The notes under the pieces were generated by a model. That model saw nothing but the letters and a program-made list of their open reading frames with translations, was not told the origin of the DNA and made no database searches. A stretch of 11,521 bases of DNA from RGIG4608 sp964534905 (GTDB lineage Bacteria; Bacillota; Clostridia; Oscillospirales; CAG-272): contig CAZHPZ010000037.1 in the NCBI GenBank assembly GCA_964534905.1, positions 1-11,521 on the forward strand, given 5' to 3'. The translations under genes and the position numbers were made by a program. Each line of letters opens with the position of its first letter. The first letter of the stretch is position 1. Of the stretch, positions 6,811 through 11,521 are shown piece after piece.

Positions 6811-6838
6811 ATTTTATCATATTTTTTTATTTTTTCAA
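6811..6838 (-). promoter_or_regulatory. Sigma-A promoter of the DUF4364 gene
   Basis: TTGAAA (6833-6838) and TAAAAT (6811-6816) on the minus strand are 16 bases apart, with a TGA extension just before the -10 (extended -10 type). The start site would be near 6804, about 29 bases before the ATG. Confidence 0.75.
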
Positions 6839-6847
6839 TAGTTTTAT

Positions 6848-6884
6848 TTGCATTTCGCTCATATTTATGATATTATAATATGAG
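6848..6884 (+). promoter_or_regulatory. Probable hom promoter with overlapping inverted repeat
   Basis: TATAAT at 6874-6879 on plus is a good -10, but the best -35 candidate, TTGCAT (6848-6853), is 20 bases away, so the promoter is weak or activator-dependent. An 8-bp perfect inverted repeat CTCATATT (6858-6865) / AATATGAG (6877-6884) spans the -10. A second small repeat TTGTC/GACAA (6896-6911) lies just downstream of the expected start. Confidence 0.45.
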
Positions 6885-6929
6885 TCAGTAATATTTTGTC
6901 GAATATGACAAGAAACGGAGCGTTTATTT

Positions 6930-8114
6930 ATGAAGAAAATTGCTATTTTAGGCTTTGGCGTTGTCGGCAGCGGCGTTGCCGAGGTACTTATGCAAAACAG
7001 AGCCTTGATAGAGCAAAAGCTCGGCGAAGAAATAGAAATAAAATATATTCTCGACCTCAGGGATTTTCCGGATTCTCCCCTTGCGGACAGAGTTATCCAC
7101 GATTTTGACACGATACTTAACGACAGCGAGATATCGGTCGTTGCGGAAATGATGGGCGGTTCCCATCCCGCATATGATTTTTCAAAGGCGGCTCTTCTCT
7201 CGGGAAAGAGCGTTGTAACCTCAAACAAGGAGGTTGTAGCCAAATACGGAACGGAGCTTCTCTCGATAGCTAAGGAAAATGGCGTCAGATATCTTTTTGA
7301 AGCAAGCGTCGGAGGCGGCATACCGATAATACGCCCCATATGCAACGACCTTGTTTCCAACAAAATAACGGAAATAAACGGAATTCTTAACGGCACAACA
7401 AATTATATTCTCACTCAGATGGACGAGCATTCGGTTTCATTCGCCGACGCACTCCGTGACGCTCAAAGAAAGGGCTATGCGGAAGCTGATCCGACAAGTG
7501 ATATTGAGGGACTCGATGCCGCAAGAAAGATATGCATTCTCTCTTCCCTCTCCTACGGAAGATGCGTTCCGACCGATAGCATTTACCGCAAGGGAATTTC
7601 CGACATTACCGGAGAGGACTTTGCCGTTGCGAAAGCACTCGGCTATACTATAAAGCTCATCGGACATTCCGAGCTGATAGGCGAGAAAATATATGAATCG
7701 GTTTCACCTCGCTTTGTATCGGAAATCAATCCCTTGGCTCATATTTCCGACGTTTACAACGGCATTTTGATTGATGCAAATATGCTTGACAAGGTTCTTT
7801 TCTACGGCAAAGGTGCGGGAAAACTTCCAACCGCCAGCGCCGTTGTTGCCGACATTATGGATATTGTACAGAAGATGAACGATACGCGCATTCCCGCAGT
7901 AAGCTGGTCGGATGCAGAAGCCTGTGATATAGCTACAGAGGATGAATGCATTTGCAAAAAAGTATTGCTCGTGGAGGGACAGCTTGACGGTGGCGTGTAT
8001 TTCGAGGATCAAAACAGAACTGCGATAATCAGCGAGCCAATCAGCCGCAAAGAAGCAGAGGCAAAGCTTCAAGCACTCGGAAAATCATACAAAATCTACG
8101 ACATATTATCATAG
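6930..8114 (+). CDS. hom: Homoserine dehydrogenase
   Basis: A 394-residue cytosolic enzyme that reduces aspartate-semialdehyde to homoserine with NAD(P)H, the branch to threonine, methionine and isoleucine. The Rossmann motif GFGVVG is at 8-13 and SNK with Lys100 follows. ASVGGGIP (125-132) and NGTTNYIL (154-161) are family hallmarks. YAEADPTSDIEGLDAARK (183-200) holds Glu185, Asp196 and Lys200, spaced like the catalytic residues of yeast homoserine dehydrogenase (Glu208, Asp219, Lys223). The dimerisation/catalytic part runs to about 320. The last 70 residues are not a recognisable ACT domain, unlike the about 430-residue Bacillus enzyme. The ATG at 6930 follows CGGAG at nine bases. It is monocistronic, divergent from DUF4364, and ends at the terminator at 8117-8152. 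No threonine synthase or kinase gene is adjacent. Confidence 0.95.
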   Translation: MKKIAILGFGVVGSGVAEVLMQNRALIEQKLGEEIEIKYILDLRDFPDSPLADRVIHDFDTILNDSEISVVAEMMGGSHPAYDFSKAALLSGKSVVTSNKEVVAKYGTELLSIAKENGVRYLFEASVGGGIPIIRPICNDLVSNKITEINGILNGTTNYILTQMDEHSVSFADALRDAQRKGYAEADPTSDIEGLDAARKICILSSLSYGRCVPTDSIYRKGISDITGEDFAVAKALGYTIKLIGHSELIGEKIYESVSPRFVSEINPLAHISDVYNGILIDANMLDKVLFYGKGAGKLPTASAVVADIMDIVQKMNDTRIPAVSWSDAEACDIATEDECICKKVLLVEGQLDGGVYFEDQNRTAIISEPISRKEAEAKLQALGKSYKIYDILS

Positions 8115-8116
8115 CA

Positions 8117-8152
8117 AAAAAGCAGAGCCTTAACTCACAAGACTCTGCTTTT
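8117..8152. terminator. Bidirectional terminator between hom and the symporter gene
   Basis: The stem AAAAGCAGAG / CTCTGCTTTT is extended past one mismatch by CTT/AAG, with a loop around 8132-8138. T runs flank both sides (TTTT on plus, TTTTTT on minus). It begins just after the hom stop and ends about 10 bases before the stop of the opposing symporter gene. Confidence 0.9.
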
Positions 8153-8161
8153 ATTAATTCG

Positions 8162-9484
8162 CTATTTAAAGTAATTCAGCGTCTCCCTCTTTATTTCTCC
8201 GCTCATTGCTCCGAGAACGGCAAGATTCATCAAGCTCATCGCGCCCAAAGCAAAATCCGCCGCAGCCCACACTCCCTCAAGTGAGATAAATGAGCCGAAA
8301 AATGCAAGCAAAATATAGACAATATAATATATACGCTCCGCCGTCTTTCCTTTATTTAAATAATAAACACATTCCTTTCCGTAATATCCCCAGCATATTA
8401 TAGTGGCAAATGCAAAAAGCACAACAGAAGCACTCAAAAGCAGTGCGCCCGCTCTTCCGAAAAGAGCAGAAAACGAGGACAATGCCATCATAATCGGATT
8501 ATCACGATATAAAAATGCCGTATCACGGTTAAGCAAAATGACAAACGCAGTCATAGTACACACTACGATAGTATCGATGAACACCTCAATCACTCCGAGT
8601 ATTCCCTGCCTTGCGGGAGAGGAGGTATCTGCAGTAGCATGCGCTATCGGTGACGTTCCACATCCTGCCTCATTTGAAAACAAGCCCCTTACGGTACCGA
8701 AGCGAAGTGCTCTTGAGGTAAAAAATCCGAATACTCCCGCACCGGCTGCCTCAAACGAAAATGCATCGGCAAATATCTCACGCAATACGTTACCGAGCCT
8801 ATCAAATTCGGAAGCAATCACCGCAAGCGACATAATTATATAAAGTATACTGACTGCCGGCACCAAGCGTGTACAAAACGAAAAGATTTTTTTACCGTTC
8901 AGGATAAGCACCGCAAAAATCAAAGCCGCAATCACCGCACCGCTTATTTTTTCACCGATACCGAGTGAGGATTTGAGGGACTGCGATATCGCGTTTGACT
9001 GTATCATACATCCCATTGTAAATCCGTTCAAAAGGCACAAAAGAGTAAAAATCGATGAATAAGCAATACCTATCGAGTATTTTTTGCGTGAATTAAAGAA
9101 ATCACGCATATAATACATTGCTCCGCCATAATATTCACCGTTCCTTGAGCGTCTGTGAACAAGTGCAAGCACAACCTCGCTGTATTTAAGAATCATAGCG
9201 AGAAGCGCACTTATCCACATCCAAAGCACTGCCCCTGCTCCGCCGAGAGCTATCGCACTTGCGACACCTGCGATATTGCCGACTCCGAGAGTTCCCGCAA
9301 GAGCCAATATAACCGCTCTGACCGATGATTTTCGCTCTCCCTCACCACCTCCGAATACGCTCATTACCATTGTCTTCGGATGTGTAAGCGGAGCACCCTT
9401 AAGTTTGATAAGAAAGAAAACGGCAAAAAATGCAAGAGAGAGCGGCAAGAGCACTCCGGATAAATATTTATTTATATGCTCCAT
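8162..9484 (-). CDS. Alanine/glycine:cation symporter (AGCS family)
   Basis: A 440-residue integral membrane protein with about ten or eleven hydrophobic segments, at the short end of the usual 440-490. Family signatures are clear: LAGTLGVGNIAGVASAI (62-78), GGAGAVLWMW (81-90), KYSEVVLA (100-107) and RGLFSNEAGCGTSPIAHA (266-282), which holds the conserved Asn-Glu-Ala-Gly. Such proteins bring alanine or glycine into the cell with sodium (sometimes protons); the exact amino acid cannot be read from sequence. The ATG at 9484 follows GAGGGGGAAG. It is monocistronic, divergent from groESL and convergent with hom. No ligand-binding RNA is evident in the leader; an AGGGTAA/TTACCCT inverted repeat (9540-9557) lies in the upstream region. 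Confidence 0.93.
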   Translation of the reverse strand: MEHINKYLSGVLLPLSLAFFAVFFLIKLKGAPLTHPKTMVMSVFGGGEGERKSSVRAVILALAGTLGVGNIAGVASAIALGGAGAVLWMWISALLAMILKYSEVVLALVHRRSRNGEYYGGAMYYMRDFFNSRKKYSIGIAYSSIFTLLCLLNGFTMGCMIQSNAISQSLKSSLGIGEKISGAVIAALIFAVLILNGKKIFSFCTRLVPAVSILYIIMSLAVIASEFDRLGNVLREIFADAFSFEAAGAGVFGFFTSRALRFGTVRGLFSNEAGCGTSPIAHATADTSSPARQGILGVIEVFIDTIVVCTMTAFVILLNRDTAFLYRDNPIMMALSSFSALFGRAGALLLSASVVLFAFATIICWGYYGKECVYYLNKGKTAERIYYIVYILLAFFGSFISLEGVWAAADFALGAMSLMNLAVLGAMSGEIKRETLNYFK

Positions 9485-9539
9485 ATCTTCCCCCTCAATC
9501 CTTTTTAAATCATTTTATTTGCTTTGATTTCAATTTATG

Positions 9540-9557
9540 AGGGTAATTTTTTACCCT
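9540..9557. repeat. Inverted repeat AGGGTAA-N4-TTACCCT
   Basis: A perfect 7-bp inverted repeat with a TTTT centre lies between the symporter and groES genes. On plus it is followed by TTTT and looks like a small terminator, but no plus gene precedes it. An operator or a 5' hairpin of the symporter mRNA is more plausible. Confidence 0.6.
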
Positions 9558-9561
9558 TTTG

Positions 9562-9589
9562 TATATAATTGTGAATTAAATGTTAACAA
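9562..9589 (-). promoter_or_regulatory. Weak candidate promoter of the symporter gene
   Basis: On the minus strand TTGTTA (9584-9589) and TATATA (9562-9567) are 16 bases apart, each 4 of 6 to consensus. A start near 9555 would fall inside the inverted repeat at 9540-9557. It is the best pair I see, but not a strong one. Confidence 0.3.
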
Positions 9590-9601
9590 TCAAAAAAACT
9601 A

Positions 9602-9629
9602 TTGATTTTTATATAAAATAGTGTAAAAT
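9602..9629 (+). promoter_or_regulatory. Sigma-A promoter of groESL
   Basis: TTGATT (9602-9607) and TAAAAT (9624-9629) are 16 bases apart, with the start expected near 9636, right at the left arm of CIRCE. This placement lets HrcA block transcription initiation. Confidence 0.8.
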
Positions 9630-9637
9630 ATGTATTG

Positions 9638-9664
9638 TTAGCACTCGTAGGTCTTGAGTGCCAA
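9638..9664 (+). promoter_or_regulatory. CIRCE operator (HrcA binding site)
   Basis: TTAGCACTC (9638-9646), nine bases, GAGTGCCAA (9656-9664). This is the CIRCE element, with a single departure from consensus (C for T at 9662). It is the site of the heat-shock repressor HrcA, and it lies at the groES start of transcription, 35 bases before the ATG. Confidence 0.96.
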
Positions 9665-9683
9665 AATTCGATTCTTTATTTTT

Positions 9684-9690
9684 AAGGAGG
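9684..9690 (+). promoter_or_regulatory. Ribosome binding site that sets the groES start
   Basis: AAGGAGG lies nine bases before ATG 9700. It rules out the in-frame ATG at 9658, which sits inside CIRCE. Confidence 0.9.
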
Positions 9691-9699
9691 AAATATATT

Positions 9700-9984
9700 A
9701 TGACAATCAAACCGCTTACAGACAGAGTTGTTATTAAGCTCGTTGCCGCTGAGGAGAAAACCCAGTCCGGACTTATTCTTACCGCTTCGGCGCAGGAAAA
9801 GCCACAGATTGCGGAGGTTATCGCAGTAGGTCCCGGCGGACTCGTTGACGGACACAATGTTGAAATGACGGTCAAGGTAGGAGACAAGGTAATTACAAGT
9901 AAATATTCGGGCACGGAGGTCAAATGCGGAGGCGTTGAATACATCATCGTTAAGCAGAGCGACATCCTTGCTATCGTAGAATAA
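9700..9984 (+). CDS. groES: Co-chaperonin GroES
   Basis: A 94-residue cytosolic protein, the standard GroES length. It begins MTIKPLTDRVVIK (1-13, the family N-terminus). The mobile loop that docks on GroEL is at about 21-36, with GLIL at its tip. GPGG (44-47), VKVGDKVITSKYSGTEV and the ending VKQSDILAIVE are all typical. Seven GroES subunits form the lid of the GroEL folding chamber. It is the first gene of the operon, 20 bases before groEL, and is controlled by the CIRCE element in its leader. Confidence 0.97.
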   Translation: MTIKPLTDRVVIKLVAAEEKTQSGLILTASAQEKPQIAEVIAVGPGGLVDGHNVEMTVKVGDKVITSKYSGTEVKCGGVEYIIVKQSDILAIVE

Positions 9985-10004
9985 TATTCGGAGGTGCTTT
10001 AATT

Positions 10005-11521
10005 ATGGCTAAGGAAATAATTTACGGAATTGATGCAAGAAATGCCCTTTCACGCGGCGTTGATAAGCTTGCAGACACAGTTAAGATCACTCTCGGTCCC
10101 AAGGGCAGAAACGTAGTTCTCGATAAGAAATACGGTGCTCCCCTTATCACAAATGACGGTGTAACCATCGCCAAGGAAATCGAGCTTGAGGACGCAGCGG
10201 AAAATATGGGTGCTCAGCTTGTCAAGGAGGTTGCCACAAAAACAAATGACGCCGCAGGCGACGGAACGACAACCGCAACCGTTCTCGCACAGGCTCTTAT
10301 CAGAGAGGGTATGAAGAACGTTACCGCAGGTGCGAATCCTATGGTAGTTCGTAAGGGAATCAAAAAGGCTGTTGACCGTGCGGTTGAATGCCTTATCGCC
10401 AATTCAAAAAAGGTTAACGGCTCCGACGACATCGCAAGAGTAGGAACGATCTCCGCGGGCGACGAGGTTATCGGCGCACTCATTGCAGATGCCATGGAAA
10501 AGGTTACCGCAGACGGTGTTATCACCGTTGAAGAATCACGCTCGGCAGACACGTATTCCGAGGTTGTTGAGGGTATGCAATTTGATCGCGGCTATCTCTC
10601 CCCCTATATGGCAACTGATATGGACAAGATGGAAGCCGTTCTTGACGATGCTCTCATTCTCATTACAGATAAAAAAATATCCAATCTCCAAGAGATACTT
10701 CCCGTTCTCGAGCAGGTAATTCAGGCAGGCAGAAAACTTCTTATAATTGCAGAGGACGTTGAGGGAGAGGCTCTTACAACGCTTGTTCTCAACAAGCTCC
10801 GCGGAACATTCACATGCGTAGCGGTTAAGGCTCCCGGCTTTGGCGACAGAAGAAAGGAAATGCTTAAGGATATCGCTATCCTTACAGGCGGTGAGGTAGT
10901 ATCCTCCGAAATAGGTCTTGAGCTTAAGGACGCCACAATAGAATGCCTCGGTCACGCAAGACAGATCAAGGTTACAAAGGACGCTACCATAATTGTTGAC
11001 GGCGCAGGCAATCCCGAGGACATCTCCGCAAGAGTACATCAGATCAGAAGTGCTCTTGAGATAACCACAAGTGAATTTGACCGTGAAAAACTCCAGGAAA
11101 GACTTGCAAAGCTCTCCGGCGGAGTTGCCGTTATCAAGGTCGGCGCTGCTACAGAGGTTGAAATGAAGGAAAAGAAGCTCAGAATTGAGGACGCTCTCAA
11201 TGCTACACGTGCTGCTGTTGAGGAAGGAATTGTAGCCGGCGGCGGCACAGCTTACCTTAACGTCATAAGCGAGGTTGCAAAGGTAGCCGAGTCATTGGAG
11301 GGCGACGAAAAAACAGGCGTTAAGATCGTTCTCAAGGCTCTTGAGGCTCCAGTACGTCAGATTGCCGAAAATGCAGGCCTCGACGGCGGTGTAATAGTTA
11401 ACACAATTGTAAGCTCCGGCAAGATCGGCTGGGGATTTGACGCATACAAGGAAGAATATTGCGATATGGTATCCTGCGGAATTGTAGATCCCACTAAGGT
11501 AACACGTTCTGCTCTTCAGAA
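10005..11521 (+). CDS. groEL: Chaperonin GroEL (60 kDa), 3' end cut by window
   Basis: The frame is open from ATG 10005 to the window end: 505 residues of an expected 540-545, so only the C-terminal tail (including any Gly-Met repeat) is missing. I translated it through and saw no stop or frameshift. Nucleotide-binding features are ITLGPKGRNV (28-37), NDGVTIAKEIE (50-60), with Asp51 where E. coli has the Asp52 position, GDGTTT (85-90) and Asp396 in IEDALNATR, the usual ATP-hydrolysis aspartate. The family signature AAVEEGIVAGGG is at 403-414. The apical part includes GYLSPYMATD (196-205). GGAGGTG at 9990-9996 precedes the ATG. It folds client proteins with GroES in the cytosol and is co-transcribed with groES from the CIRCE-controlled promoter. 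Confidence 0.98.
   Translation, partial: MAKEIIYGIDARNALSRGVDKLADTVKITLGPKGRNVVLDKKYGAPLITNDGVTIAKEIELEDAAENMGAQLVKEVATKTNDAAGDGTTTATVLAQALIREGMKNVTAGANPMVVRKGIKKAVDRAVECLIANSKKVNGSDDIARVGTISAGDEVIGALIADAMEKVTADGVITVEESRSADTYSEVVEGMQFDRGYLSPYMATDMDKMEAVLDDALILITDKKISNLQEILPVLEQVIQAGRKLLIIAEDVEGEALTTLVLNKLRGTFTCVAVKAPGFGDRRKEMLKDIAILTGGEVVSSEIGLELKDATIECLGHARQIKVTKDATIIVDGAGNPEDISARVHQIRSALEITTSEFDREKLQERLAKLSGGVAVIKVGAATEVEMKEKKLRIEDALNATRAAVEEGIVAGGGTAYLNVISEVAKVAESLEGDEKTGVKIVLKALEAPVRQIAENAGLDGGVIVNTIVSSGKIGWGFDAYKEEYCDMVSCGIVDPTKVTRSALQ

Noticed and set aside
8403..8843. 146-codon open frame opposite the symporter gene
   Set aside because: It is antisense to a clear AGCS gene, has no family features and no convincing start; a shadow of codon bias.
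9658..9699. N-terminal extension of the groES frame from ATG 9658
   Set aside because: The ATG is part of the right arm of CIRCE and would add 14 residues not found in GroES; AAGGAGG precedes ATG 9700.
10214..11248. Several minus-strand open frames inside groEL
   Set aside because: They are all antisense to an intact, highly conserved groEL frame and have low-complexity serine/leucine-rich products.
1..11521. Search for mobile elements, CRISPR arrays, tRNAs, riboswitches, toxin-antitoxin or defence genes
   Set aside because: No transposase or integrase motifs, no spaced direct repeats, no cloverleaf and no conserved riboswitch core were seen. All gene-free gaps are about 215 bases or shorter and hold the promoters and terminators listed.

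Overview
The window comes from a spore-forming Clostridia-type Firmicute, probably an uncultured gut member of the Oscillospiraceae/Clostridiales (the family level is inference). The support is: spore genes (spoVAD, spoVAE, a ytvI-like permease), a sigma-H-like factor, a DUF4364 protein, a CIRCE-controlled groESL operon, strong GGAGG ribosome sites, TTGACA/TATAAT promoters and very AT-rich intergenic DNA. It reads as ordinary chromosome. I see no insertion sequence, phage gene, CRISPR array, tRNA or complete rRNA.

Layout. (1) 1-121: a strong minus-strand promoter and a leader that looks like the start of an rRNA operon lying left of the window. (2) 205-3474: a spore-membrane neighbourhood: a DUF421 (YetF-like) membrane protein on plus, a ytvI-like AI-2E family permease on minus, then divergent spoVAD-spoVAE on plus, closed by a bidirectional terminator. 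(3) 3518-6775: four minus-strand genes: a MATE exporter (TTG start), a double zinc-ribbon protein, a divergent sigma-H-like factor and a DUF4364 winged-helix protein. At least three of them have their own promoters. (4) 6930-8114: homoserine dehydrogenase on plus, divergent from DUF4364, ending in a second bidirectional terminator. (5) 8162-9484: an AGCS sodium:alanine/glycine symporter on minus. (6) 9602-11521: the groE promoter and CIRCE, groES, and groEL cut by the window end after 505 residues.

How the genes work together. SpoVAD and SpoVAE belong to the channel that moves calcium-dipicolinate into the developing spore. YtvI is a sporulation-associated membrane protein, and DUF421 proteins have been tied to spore inner-membrane properties in Bacillus, so 205-3474 may be one functional group. 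The sigma-H-like gene is a candidate regulator. Homoserine dehydrogenase and the symporter are amino-acid metabolism and uptake. GroESL is the HrcA-regulated chaperonin.

I found no clearly new multi-gene system. The points most worth a second look are: no spoVAC beside spoVAD-spoVAE, DUF421 next to spore genes, a diverged sigma-H-like factor with a near-perfect vegetative promoter, a homoserine dehydrogenase without a recognisable ACT domain, and several inverted repeats sitting on promoters.
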